Below are positions 17,897 to 25,986 of a stretch of 53,176 bases of DNA, piece by piece. Under the pieces are notes generated by a model. That model ran no database searches, was not told the origin of the DNA, and saw only the letters and a list, made by a program, of their open reading frames with translations. The DNA is from Thiobacillus denitrificans (lineage in GTDB: Bacteria > Pseudomonadota > Gammaproteobacteria > Burkholderiales > Thiobacillaceae), in contig DYIY01000022.1 in assembly GCA_020723405.1 (NCBI GenBank), positions 1 through 53,176 on the forward strand, read 5' to 3'. A program made the position numbers and the translations under genes. How positions within the stretch are numbered: the stretch's first letter is position 1; the number at the start of each line of letters is the position of its first letter.

Positions 17897-17908
17897 CCGA
17901 AGCTTCAC
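17896..17908 (+). promoter_or_regulatory. Putative response-regulator box ahead of the first ArnT-like gene
   Basis: ACCGAAGCTTCAC here recurs exactly at 20173-20185, ahead of the GT2 gene; both copies are followed shortly by GCCCGT. It lies 48 bases before the ATG at 17957. The half-site spacing near 11 bases (better seen in the second copy) fits OmpR/PhoB-family response regulators such as PmrA. The regulator is inferred, not known. Confidence 0.45.
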
Positions 17909-17956
17909 CGGCCCGTCACCGGCCTGAAGCCGGCCCGTGGCAGGGTGGCGGGCTCC

Positions 17957-19489
17957 ATGCCCTCCACCGCCACCCTTTCCACCACCCTGCCCCGGGCCCC
18001 GGCGAGCCGGGCCCGGTCACCCCTGGCCTGGCTGCTGGCCGCCCTGGCCCTGCTCACCGTCTGGCGGGTCCTGGCCGCCCTGCACGCCGCCCCGCCCCTG
18101 TTCTTCGACGAGGCCCAATACTGGGACTGGTCCCGGCACCCGGACTGGGGCTACTTCTCCAAGCCGCCCATGGTGGCCTGGCTCATCGCCCTGAGCACCG
18201 GCCTGTTGGGCCACAGCGAGCCAGCGGTCAGGGCGGCGGCCTTCCTGCTCTACCCCGCCACCGCCTGGCTCATCTACCTGGTGGGCCGGCGCCTGGCCGG
18301 CCACTACCCCCCGTCCAGCCCGACCGCCCGGCACGGCCCCTGGCTGGCCGCCCTGCTGTTCGCCAGCCTGCCCATGACCGCCATGGGCACCTGGCTGATC
18401 ACCACCGACGCGCCCCTGCTGTTCTTCTGGAGCGCCGCCCTGCTCTTCTACCTGCGCGCCCTGGCGGACGATCGCGGGAGGGACTGGCTGGCCCTGGGCC
18501 TGGCCCTGGGCCTGGGCCTGCTGTCGAAGTACAGCATGGCCCTGTTTATCCCGGCGGCCCTGGGGCATCTCCTGGCCAGCCCGGACCGGCGCCGGCTGCT
18601 GGCGGCTCCGGGCCCCTGGCTGGCCGCGGCACTGGCCCTGGCGGTGCTTTCCCCCAACCTGGCCTGGAATCTGCAGCACGACTTCGCCAGCTTCCGCCAC
18701 ACGGCCGAGATCAGCCAACTGGACCGGGCCCTGCTGCACCCGGACAAGTTACTGGACTTTGTGCTGGCCCAGTTCGCCGTGTTCGGCCCCCTGGCCATGG
18801 CCGCCCTGGCCTGGCTGGCCCGGCGCCCGGGACGCCTGCTGGGGGAGCCCGCCCTGGCCCCCCTGGCCTGGTTCGCCCTGCTCCCCCTGGCCCTGTTCCT
18901 GGTCCAGGCCCTGCTGGCCCGGGCCTTCGCCAACTGGGCGGTCACCGCCTACGTGGCGGCGGCCCCCCTGGTGGCCTTCTGGCTGCTGTCCCGGGGCCGT
19001 CGGACCTGGCTGGCGGCGGCCATCGCCGTCAACCTGGTGCTGGGGGCGGCGGCATACCACTGGCATGATCTGGCCCGTTGGTCCGGCGTGGAACTGGGGC
19101 GCAGGACCGACCCCTACAGCCGCCTGCTGGGCTGGCCGGAGGTGGGCGGGGAAGTGGCCCGCCGCCTGGCCGCCCACCCCGGGGCCCGGCTGCTGACCCA
19201 CGACCGCACGGAATACTGTGAGCTGGCCTATTACGCCGGGCCCCGGGCGCGGCCGGCCTATTACCTCAATCCCTCCCGGGCAGTGAGCCATCACTACGCC
19301 CTGACGGCCGACGTGGCCGGGGCCCCGTCCGGGGAGTTCCTGCTGGTGAGCGACAGCCGGCGGCCGGAAACCCTCACCGTCCTGTTCGCCGAAGCCCGGG
19401 AACTGGCCCCGATCCAGGTGGCCGTCTACCCGGACCTGGGCCGCCATTACCGGACGTTCCTGGTACGTGATTTCCGGGGCTATCCATGA
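17957..19489 (+). CDS. ArnT-like lipid-linked glycosyltransferase (PMT_2/GT83), first copy
   Basis: 510 aa with about 11-12 membrane helices. The first periplasmic loop carries the catalytic acidic pair in FFDEAQYWDW, followed by the GYFSKPPMVAWL segment conserved in ArnT/PMT-type enzymes that use polyprenyl-phosphate sugars. The soluble C-terminal part includes YAGPRARPAYYLNPSR. I prefer the ATG at 17957 over the GTG at 17945. Its stop overlaps the PAP2 gene (ATGA). It opens an apparent envelope-glycolipid island. The acceptor could be lipid A or another glycolipid; no arnA, arnB or arnD is in view. Confidence 0.82.
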   Translation: MPSTATLSTTLPRAPASRARSPLAWLLAALALLTVWRVLAALHAAPPLFFDEAQYWDWSRHPDWGYFSKPPMVAWLIALSTGLLGHSEPAVRAAAFLLYPATAWLIYLVGRRLAGHYPPSSPTARHGPWLAALLFASLPMTAMGTWLITTDAPLLFFWSAALLFYLRALADDRGRDWLALGLALGLGLLSKYSMALFIPAALGHLLASPDRRRLLAAPGPWLAAALALAVLSPNLAWNLQHDFASFRHTAEISQLDRALLHPDKLLDFVLAQFAVFGPLAMAALAWLARRPGRLLGEPALAPLAWFALLPLALFLVQALLARAFANWAVTAYVAAAPLVAFWLLSRGRRTWLAAAIAVNLVLGAAAYHWHDLARWSGVELGRRTDPYSRLLGWPEVGGEVARRLAAHPGARLLTHDRTEYCELAYYAGPRARPAYYLNPSRAVSHHYALTADVAGAPSGEFLLVSDSRRPETLTVLFAEARELAPIQVAVYPDLGRHYRTFLVRDFRGYP

Positions 19490-20166
19490 GCCGGCCCACC
19501 GCCTGGCTGATTTCCGCCCTGGCCCTGGCGGGCCTGTTCCTGGCCTTTCCCGGGCTGGATCTGCTGGCGGCCGGGCTGTTCCACGATCCGCTCCGGGGCT
19601 TCGCGGGCCGGGGGGTGCCCCTCCTGGAATGGCTGCACGACCAGGTGGGCGTGCTGGCCTGGTCGGCCTGCCTCGCCCTGCTGGCCGGCCTGGCCCTGGC
19701 CAGCCGGTCGGCCCGGGCCGCCACCTGGCTTCCCCGGCGCCGGGTCATGGCTTATCTCGCCCTGGTGCTGCTGCTGGGTCCCGGCCTGACGGTGAACGTG
19801 CTCTTCAAGGACCAGTGGGGCCGGGCCCGTCCGTCCCAGGTGACGGAATTCGGCGGCGACGGGCGTTTCACCCCCGCCTGGGTGGTCAGCGACCAGTGCC
19901 ACCACAACTGCTCCTTCGTCTGCGGCGACGCCTCCGTGGGCTTCAGCCTGCTGGCCGGCGCCTTCCTGGCGCGGCGCCGCCGCTGGTTCGTCCTGGGCCT
20001 GCTGGCGGGCGGAGGCCTGGGCCTCATGCGCATGGCCCAGGGGGGACACTTCCTCAGCGACGTGGTGTTCTCCTTCTATGCCGTGCTGGCCGTGGCCTGG
20101 CTGCTCCATCGCCTGCTCTTCCCGGCGCGGCGGGAACCCCGTCCGGCACTGGCCCCGGCCGCCTGA
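19486..20166 (+). CDS. PAP2-family lipid phosphatase, first copy
   Basis: 226 aa with about six membrane helices. The three PAP2 motifs are visible: KDQWGRARP (motif 1), CSFVCGDAS in place of PSGH (motif 2) and RMAQGGHFLSDV (motif 3, catalytic His plus Asp). The motif 2 variant CGD recurs in the LpxE/LpxF-like subgroup that dephosphorylates lipid A or related lipids. It is coupled to the upstream ArnT-like gene by a four-base overlap, which suggests that removing a phosphate and adding a sugar act on the same lipid. Confidence 0.83.
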   Translation: MSRPTAWLISALALAGLFLAFPGLDLLAAGLFHDPLRGFAGRGVPLLEWLHDQVGVLAWSACLALLAGLALASRSARAATWLPRRRVMAYLALVLLLGPGLTVNVLFKDQWGRARPSQVTEFGGDGRFTPAWVVSDQCHHNCSFVCGDASVGFSLLAGAFLARRRRWFVLGLLAGGGLGLMRMAQGGHFLSDVVFSFYAVLAVAWLLHRLLFPARREPRPALAPAA

Positions 20167-20172
20167 ACTGTC

Positions 20173-20185
20173 ACCGAAGCTTCAC
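20173..20185 (+). promoter_or_regulatory. Second copy of the putative response-regulator box
   Basis: ACCGAAGCTTCAC is identical to 17896-17908, here within CTGTCACCGAAGCTTCAC. Read that way it gives TCAC half-sites 11 bases apart. It lies just after the PAP2 stop and 65 bases before the preferred GT2 start at 20251. A small inverted repeat GGGTCG-TTT-CGACCC (20225-20239) follows in the leader. Confidence 0.45.
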
Positions 20186-20250
20186 AGCCCGTTGATCCCG
20201 GTGTCATGGTCCCGGGGCAAGATCGGGTCGTTTCGACCCCTGGCCGACCC

Positions 20251-21237
20251 ATGCGCCTCGCCGAACCCCTCATCCCCCTCCGGGACGGCATCCAGGTTTC
20301 CCTGATCGTCCCCATCCACAACGAATTCGACAACCTGGCCGAACTGGTGGACCGGGTGGAACAGGCCATGGCCGGCACGGGCCGGTCCTGGGAGCTGATC
20401 TGCGTGGACGACGGTTCCCGGGACGGCAGCGACCGTCTGCTGGCCCAACTGGCCGCCCCCCGTCCCTGGCTGCATGCCCTGTTCCTGCGCCGCAACTATG
20501 GCCAATCCACCGCCATGCAGGCGGGGTTCGACGCCGCCCTGGGGGAGGTGCTGGTAACCCTGGACGGGGACCTGCAGAACGATCCGGCGGACATCCCCCG
20601 CCTGCTGGCCCTGCTGGATGCCCAGCCGGACATCGACATCGTTTCCGGCTGGCGGCGGCAGCGCAAGGACAAGGCCCTGAGCCGCCGCCTGCCCTCCATC
20701 CTGGCCAACCGCCTGATCTCCTGGACCACCGGCGTGGCCCTCCATGACTACGGCTGTTCCCTCAAGCTGTACCGGAGGGAAGCGGTGCGCTACGTGAAGC
20801 TTTACGGCGAACTGCACCGCTTCATCCCGGCCCTGGCCCACGAGTTCGGCGCCCGGGTCATGGAGGCCGAGGTGAACCACCGGGCCCGCACCCGGGGCAC
20901 CTCCAAGTACGGCATCGACCGCACCCTGCGGGTCCTCCTGGACCTGCTCTGGGTGAAGTTCCTGCTGCGTTTCCTGCATCGCCCCCTGCACGCCTTCGGC
21001 GCCATCGGCGCGGCCATGTTCGTGCCCGGGCTCCTGATCCTGCTCTGGCTCACCGGAGTCAAGCTGCTGCTCGGCCAGGACATCGGCCAGCGCCCCCTGC
21101 TCATGCTGGGGGTGATGCTGAGCCTCATGGGCACCCAGTTCATCGGCATGGGCATCCTGGGCGAACTGCTCACCCGCATCTGGCACGAACCCGGCGGCAA
21201 GCGCCAATACCTGCTGCGGGATCCCCTCCAGGAATGA
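20251..21237 (+). CDS. ArnC/DPM1-like family 2 glycosyltransferase
   Basis: 328 aa. An N-terminal GT-A domain (VSLIVPIHNE, CVDDGSRDGS, TLDGDLQNDP, and a GTSKYG acceptor-side motif) is followed by two C-terminal membrane helices (about 245-270, 280-305). This is the ArnC/GtrB/DPM layout, which loads a sugar onto undecaprenyl phosphate at the cytoplasmic face. An upstream in-frame ATG at 20206 exists, but the ATG at 20251 gives the usual N-terminal length and leaves room for a promoter after the shared box. It probably supplies the lipid-linked donor for the ArnT-like enzymes on either side, with which it is tightly packed. Confidence 0.86.
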   Translation: MRLAEPLIPLRDGIQVSLIVPIHNEFDNLAELVDRVEQAMAGTGRSWELICVDDGSRDGSDRLLAQLAAPRPWLHALFLRRNYGQSTAMQAGFDAALGEVLVTLDGDLQNDPADIPRLLALLDAQPDIDIVSGWRRQRKDKALSRRLPSILANRLISWTTGVALHDYGCSLKLYRREAVRYVKLYGELHRFIPALAHEFGARVMEAEVNHRARTRGTSKYGIDRTLRVLLDLLWVKFLLRFLHRPLHAFGAIGAAMFVPGLLILLWLTGVKLLLGQDIGQRPLLMLGVMLSLMGTQFIGMGILGELLTRIWHEPGGKRQYLLRDPLQE

Positions 21238-22748
21238 ACGCCCTGCTCCGGGCCCTCCTGGCCCTGGCCCTGCTGGTGCCCTGGCTGGGCTTTGCCGGCT
21301 TTCCCCTGTTCGACCTGGACGAGGGGGCCTTCACCGCCTCCACCACGGAGATGTTCCTGCGCGGCGACTGGCTGTCCACCTGGCTCAACGGCGCCCCCCG
21401 CCACGACAAGCCGGTGCTGGCCTACTGGCTGCAGGCGGCGGGCGCCAGCCTGGCCGGCTTCACCGAGGCGGGCTTCCGCCTGCCCTCGGTCCTGGCGGGC
21501 AGCGCCTGGGTCTTTCTCACCTGGGCTTTCACCGCCCGCCAGGCCGGCCCCCGGGCCGGGGTGCTGGCCGCCGTCATGGTGGCCGCCAGCCTGGGCCCCC
21601 TGCTCATCGCCAAGGCGGCCACCGCCGATGCCCTGCTCAACCTGTTCCTGGCGGCGGCCGGCTACGCCGCCTGGCTATGGCTGGACAGCCGGGAACGGCG
21701 CTGGCTCCGGCTGTGCTGGGCCGCCATGGCCCTGGGCTTTCTCACCAAGGGGCCGGTGGCGGTGCTGGTGCCGGCCGGCACGGTCCTGGCCTGTCTGGCC
21801 CTGGACCGGGACTGGCGGCGCATGGGGGACTTCCTGGGGGACTGGCGGGCCTGGGCCCTGTTCCTGGCCATCGCCGCACCCTGGTTCGCGCTGCTGACCC
21901 TGCGCGACGGCCTGGGCTTTCTGGCGGGCTTCTTCCTCAAGCACAACCTGGGCCGTTTCTCGGCGCCCATGGAAGGCCACGGCGGCTCCCCCTTCTACTA
22001 CCTGCCGGTGCTGTTCCTCTCCCTGCTGCCTTTCTCCGGCCTGCTGTTCAGCCTGGCCGGCCGCTTGGGGGAGGCCTGGCGCACCCCCTGGCTGCGCTTC
22101 GGGCTGGTCTGGTTCCTGCTGGTGCTCCTGCTCTTTTCCGCCTCGGGCACCAAGCTGCCCCACTATCTCTACTACGGCTACGGCGGCCTCATTCCCGCCC
22201 TGGCCTGGGCGGCCCTGGCCACACGCCGGCCGGGCCTGCTGTTGCTGCCGGCCCTGCTGGCGGGCCTGGCCGTCTTCTTCCTGCCGGACCTGCTGCTGGC
22301 CTTCGGCGACCGGGTGAAGGCCGAGTACGCCCCGGCCCTGGCCACACTGGACCAATACTTCGGCAACCTGTTCCGCCTGGCCCTGGGCCTGGCCGTCGTC
22401 GCCGCCGCCGGCCTCATCCTGGCCCGCCGCCCGGGGGCCCCGGAACGGCTGGGGCTGGCCGGCCTGGCCCTGGCCGGCGCCGTGAGCTTGGCCCTGCTGC
22501 CCGCCGCCGGCGGACTGCTCCAGGGGCCGGTGCGGGCCGCCGGCCAGGCTGCCCGGCAACTGGACGGGCCCCTGGTCATGGTGGGCCTCAACACGCCCAG
22601 CTTCCAGACCTACGCCGGCCGGCTGGTGGCCCGCCGCCCGCCCCGTTCCGGGGATCTGGTGCTGGTGCCCACCCGCCGCCTGGACACCCTTCCCCCCCGC
22701 CTCCAGACCTGGGACTTCGGCGCCGTGAGCCTGGCCCGCATCCGTTGA
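21234..22748 (+). CDS. ArnT-like lipid-linked glycosyltransferase (GT83), second copy
   Basis: 504 aa with 11-12 membrane helices. The first loop has the acidic catalytic motif FDLDEGAFTAST, then HDKPVLAYWLQ. Further on come FLTKGPVAVLVP and GTKLPHYLYYGY, all typical of the ArnT/PMT_2 family. It differs substantially from the first copy, so donors or acceptors may differ. The ATG overlaps the GT2 stop (ATGA). The 3' neighbour is a second PAP2 enzyme seven bases on, repeating the transferase-phosphatase pairing. Confidence 0.85.
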   Translation: MNALLRALLALALLVPWLGFAGFPLFDLDEGAFTASTTEMFLRGDWLSTWLNGAPRHDKPVLAYWLQAAGASLAGFTEAGFRLPSVLAGSAWVFLTWAFTARQAGPRAGVLAAVMVAASLGPLLIAKAATADALLNLFLAAAGYAAWLWLDSRERRWLRLCWAAMALGFLTKGPVAVLVPAGTVLACLALDRDWRRMGDFLGDWRAWALFLAIAAPWFALLTLRDGLGFLAGFFLKHNLGRFSAPMEGHGGSPFYYLPVLFLSLLPFSGLLFSLAGRLGEAWRTPWLRFGLVWFLLVLLLFSASGTKLPHYLYYGYGGLIPALAWAALATRRPGLLLLPALLAGLAVFFLPDLLLAFGDRVKAEYAPALATLDQYFGNLFRLALGLAVVAAAGLILARRPGAPERLGLAGLALAGAVSLALLPAAGGLLQGPVRAAGQAARQLDGPLVMVGLNTPSFQTYAGRLVARRPPRSGDLVLVPTRRLDTLPPRLQTWDFGAVSLARIR

Positions 22749-22755
22749 GACCATC

Positions 22756-23592
22756 ATGAACACGCCCTTCCTCCTGCCCGAGCACCACCCCCTGGCCCTG
22801 AATTCCTGGCGGGTCTGGGCCGTGCCCCTGGCCGCCCTGCTGGGGGCCCTGCTCATCGCCACGCCGGAACGCAACACCCAGGTCTTCCTGGCCCTCAACC
22901 ATCTGGCCGCCGGCGGCCTGGAGGCCCCCTGGGAATGGCTCACCGCCCTGGGCGACGCCCTGACCGCCCTGTGCATCGTTCTCATGCTGGCCCGGCTGCG
23001 TCCCGGCCTGGTGCTGTCGGCCATCCTGGCCGCCCTGCTGTCCACCCTGCTGATCAACGGCCTGAAGGATCTGCTGGACGTGCCCCGGCCGCCGGCGGTG
23101 CTGGGCGAAGCGGTCAACGTGGTGGGCGACGCCCTGCGCAAGGGGGCCTTCCCCTCTGGCCATACCGCCACCGCCTTCACCCTGGTGGGCGTGCTGGCCG
23201 CCTACGTCCGCTCCGCCCGCCTGCTGGCGGGCCTGGTGCTGCTGGCCACCCTGGTGGGCTTCTCGCGCATCGCCGTGGGGGTGCACTGGCCCCTGGACGT
23301 GTGCGGCGGCGCCTTCCTGGGCTGGACGTCGGGACTGGCCGGGGTGTACCTGGCCCGGCGCTGGGGTTGGGAAGGTCGTCCCCGGGTGCTGGGCGGAGTC
23401 CATCTCCTGCTGCTGGGGTGCGCCCTGGTCCTGCTGCTGGGCCACGACAGCGGCTATCCCCAGGCCGATCTGCTGGAAAAGGGGGTGGCCCTGGCCGCCC
23501 TGGCCATCCATCTGGCCCTGCGGCCGGGGGCGGGGCTGCCCGGGGCTCAGGCCGGCCGCCTGCCCCAGGCGGCGAAGAGCGGATCGGCGTAG
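22756..23592 (+). CDS. PAP2-family lipid phosphatase, second copy
   Basis: 278 aa with six or more membrane helices. The canonical PAP2 motifs are present: KDLLDVPRP, PSGHTATAF and SRIAVGVHWPLDV. It is more classical (PgpB/BacA2-like) than the first copy and could recycle undecaprenyl pyrophosphate released by the lipid-linked sugar reactions, or act on lipid A. The last 46 bases overlap the convergent methyltransferase gene. Confidence 0.88.
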   Translation: MNTPFLLPEHHPLALNSWRVWAVPLAALLGALLIATPERNTQVFLALNHLAAGGLEAPWEWLTALGDALTALCIVLMLARLRPGLVLSAILAALLSTLLINGLKDLLDVPRPPAVLGEAVNVVGDALRKGAFPSGHTATAFTLVGVLAAYVRSARLLAGLVLLATLVGFSRIAVGVHWPLDVCGGAFLGWTSGLAGVYLARRWGWEGRPRVLGGVHLLLLGCALVLLLGHDSGYPQADLLEKGVALAALAIHLALRPGAGLPGAQAGRLPQAAKSGSA

Positions 23593-24671
23593 GCCCGCTG
23601 GTCCCGGTACTTGTCGTCGTCGGGCCGGGCCAGGCCGCGCAGGGTTTCCGTCTCCAGTCTGGTGAAGCCGGCCTCCCGGAGCAGGGCCAGGACCAGGGCC
23701 AGGCGTTCGAAGGCGTGCAGTTCCGTCCAGACCCGGACGGCCTTGTCGGGGAACCAGCGGTCCGAGAAGCTCACCAGGCAGAGGCCACCGGGCTTGAGTA
23801 CCCGCCCGGCCTCGCGCAACACCTCCCGGGGCCGCAGCAGGTATTCGATGGAGGCCACGCACAGCACGGCGTCGAACACGCCGTCGGCCCAGGGCAGGCC
23901 GCTGCGTTCGTTGAGGTCCTTCACCACCCTTTCCGCCAGCCGGGGGTTGGCGGCCAGTTCCTCCCGGTTCATGCCCAGGCCGGCCACGTGCAGGCCGGCC
24001 GGCAGGTCCGGCAGGTGGGATTCCCAACTGGCCATGAGGTCCAGCACCCGTTGTCCGGGAGCCAGAAAGCGGCCGTGCAGGCGGGCGATCTCGGCCCGGC
24101 AGGCGGCGTCCAGATGGTGGACCAGGCGGGGCTGGGCGTAGAACAGGGCATCCCTCGCCTCATCCTGGCGGGCCAGGCCCTCCAGTGACAGGTAGGCGGC
24201 GCCCGGGTCGGCGGGGGGAATTTGCAGGCCGGGGCCGTTGAAGAGTTCCGCCAGCCGGGTGCCCGGGGCGGGCGGCAACGGGGAAGGGAGGAATTCCATG
24301 TCCACCTGCCGGCCAGCCAGGGGATGGTTGGGATCCACCCGCAGGCCGTCGGAACCGGCGGCCAGCACCCGGGCCGGGCGCAGGTCCCGGGGCCCCTGGC
24401 CCAGGCCGGCGAAGGCCAGCTGCGGATAACAGCGGCCCGGCAGGGGCGGCGCGTGGAGCCGGAAGGCAGACCGGGACAGGCGGGCTTCCGCCAGGCCGGC
24501 AGGTTGCAGCCAGGGGCTTGCGTCCAGTTTCGCCCGGCCCGTCTTGCCCAGGACGCCCAGGGCTTTCAGCCAGCGACCGTCGGCCTGGCAGGCGGACTCG
24601 TGAACCACCAGCCGGTCCCGATGGCACGCCCCTTCGCTGGTCCAGGTGAGGCGGGCTTCCAGGGCGGCCAT
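23547..24671 (-). CDS. Class I SAM methyltransferase with a SlyD-like N-terminal segment
   Basis: 374 aa. The C-terminal half (about 205-370) is a Rossmann methyltransferase: VLDLMASWESHLP (motif I variant), LPWADGVFDAVLCVASIEYL (motif IV region) and AGRVLKPGGLCLVSFSDRW. The first half contains VDPNHPLAG at 112-120, the hallmark of FKBP/SlyD-type prolyl isomerases, in a context (GLR-VDPNHPLAG-RQVDMEF) that resembles the SlyD C-terminal strand. The rest of the FKBP domain is weak, so this may be a degenerate fusion. The substrate is unknown. It lies downstream of surA on the same strand, 10 bases apart. Confidence 0.72.
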   Translation of the reverse strand: MAALEARLTWTSEGACHRDRLVVHESACQADGRWLKALGVLGKTGRAKLDASPWLQPAGLAEARLSRSAFRLHAPPLPGRCYPQLAFAGLGQGPRDLRPARVLAAGSDGLRVDPNHPLAGRQVDMEFLPSPLPPAPGTRLAELFNGPGLQIPPADPGAAYLSLEGLARQDEARDALFYAQPRLVHHLDAACRAEIARLHGRFLAPGQRVLDLMASWESHLPDLPAGLHVAGLGMNREELAANPRLAERVVKDLNERSGLPWADGVFDAVLCVASIEYLLRPREVLREAGRVLKPGGLCLVSFSDRWFPDKAVRVWTELHAFERLALVLALLREAGFTRLETETLRGLARPDDDKYRDQRAYADPLFAAWGRRPA

Positions 24672-24681
24672 GGCGGCAGGT

Positions 24682-25986
24682 CTATTCGTCCAGGCGCAAT
24701 TCCACGTAGGCCCGGTCCCGCTGCTGGCGGACCCAGTCCTCGAAGGCTTCCTCGGACTTGCGTTCGCGGATGGCCCGGCGGGCCTCCAGGCGCTTGCGCT
24801 CCTGGGTCACGTCCTGGTCCCGCCGTTCGATGACCTGGATGATGTGCCAGCCGAAGGGGGACTGGACCGGTTCCGAAACCTGGCCGGGTTGCAGGCTGTC
24901 CATCATGCGTTCGAAATCCGGCACGGTGTCCCCCGGGTTGAGCCAGCCCAGGTCGCCGCCCTTGCTGGCCGACAGGTCGTCGGAATGGAGCTTGGCCAGT
25001 TCATCGAAGGGGGTGCCGTTCTCGATGCGCTCCTTGAGCTGGAGCAGACGGTTTCTGGCGTCGGCGTTGCCCACCACTTCATTGGTGCGCACCAGGATGT
25101 GCCGGGGGTGGGTCTGGCGCACCACCAACTGGGCGTTCTTGCCCCGTTTTTCCAGGAGCTTGAGGATGTGGAAGCCGTTGCCGCTCTTCAGCACCGGGGA
25201 CACGTCGCCGGACTTCATGTCGGCCAGGGGGGCGGTGAACAGGCTGGGCAACTGGGCTTCGGTGCGCCAGCCCAGGACGCCCCCCTGGAGGGCGTTCTGG
25301 GCGTCGGAATAGGCGGCGGAAACCTGGGCGAAATCGGCACCGGCCTTGAGTTCGGCCAGGGCCTTTTCCGCCTTGTCCTTCAACTCCGCCAGCTTTTCCG
25401 GGCTGGCCCCTTCCGGGGTCAGCACCAGGACGTGGGCCAGCTTGTATTCGTCCTGCTGGGGCGCGGTCTGGGCGGGATTGGCAAGGAAGTTCTCGATCTC
25501 GGCATCGGTGACCACCAGCCTGCTGTCCACCTCCCGTTCCTTGAGGCGGGCCACCGTCATTTCCATGCGGATCTGCTCCCGGAAGGTCTTGTAGTCCACG
25601 CCGTCGGCTTCCAGGGCCTGGCGGAAGGCCTCCGGGGTCATGTTGTTGCCCTGGGCGATGCGCGCCACGGCCCGATCCAGGGCCAGGCCTTCGAAGCGGA
25701 TGTTGGTGTCTTCGGCCACCTGCATGATGACCTTCTCGGTGATCATGCGCTCCAGCAACTGCTTGGCCAGCAGGCTGCGGGGGGGCGGGTTGGTCTTCTG
25801 GGCTGCCAGTTGCCTGAGGGTCTGTTCCACCCGGCGCTTGAGTTCGAATTCGGTGATGACCGTGTTGTTGACCACGGCCACGATACGGTCCACTTCGAGG
25901 GGCGCGGCCTGGAGAGGCGCCTGGAGGACCAGGGCCAGGGCCAGGGCGGCCAGGCTTCGGCGCGGGTCAGGGTAGATTGAATTCAT
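24682..25986 (-). CDS. surA: Periplasmic chaperone and prolyl isomerase SurA
   Basis: 434 aa. It carries outer-membrane protein precursors, including LptD, across the periplasm. A signal peptide ends near LQAAPLE. The SurA N-domain (DRIVAVVNNTVITEFEL) is followed by two parvulin/PpiC domains (about 180-285 and 290-390), each with the HILV or HVLV opening and a GGVLGW or GGDLGW motif. I chose the ATG at 25986; the ATG at 25998 is possible. The gene overlaps the end of lptD by 20 bases, giving the conserved lptD-surA order. Confidence 0.96.
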   Translation of the reverse strand: MNSIYPDPRRSLAALALALVLQAPLQAAPLEVDRIVAVVNNTVITEFELKRRVEQTLRQLAAQKTNPPPRSLLAKQLLERMITEKVIMQVAEDTNIRFEGLALDRAVARIAQGNNMTPEAFRQALEADGVDYKTFREQIRMEMTVARLKEREVDSRLVVTDAEIENFLANPAQTAPQQDEYKLAHVLVLTPEGASPEKLAELKDKAEKALAELKAGADFAQVSAAYSDAQNALQGGVLGWRTEAQLPSLFTAPLADMKSGDVSPVLKSGNGFHILKLLEKRGKNAQLVVRQTHPRHILVRTNEVVGNADARNRLLQLKERIENGTPFDELAKLHSDDLSASKGGDLGWLNPGDTVPDFERMMDSLQPGQVSEPVQSPFGWHIIQVIERRDQDVTQERKRLEARRAIRERKSEEAFEDWVRQQRDRAYVELRLDE

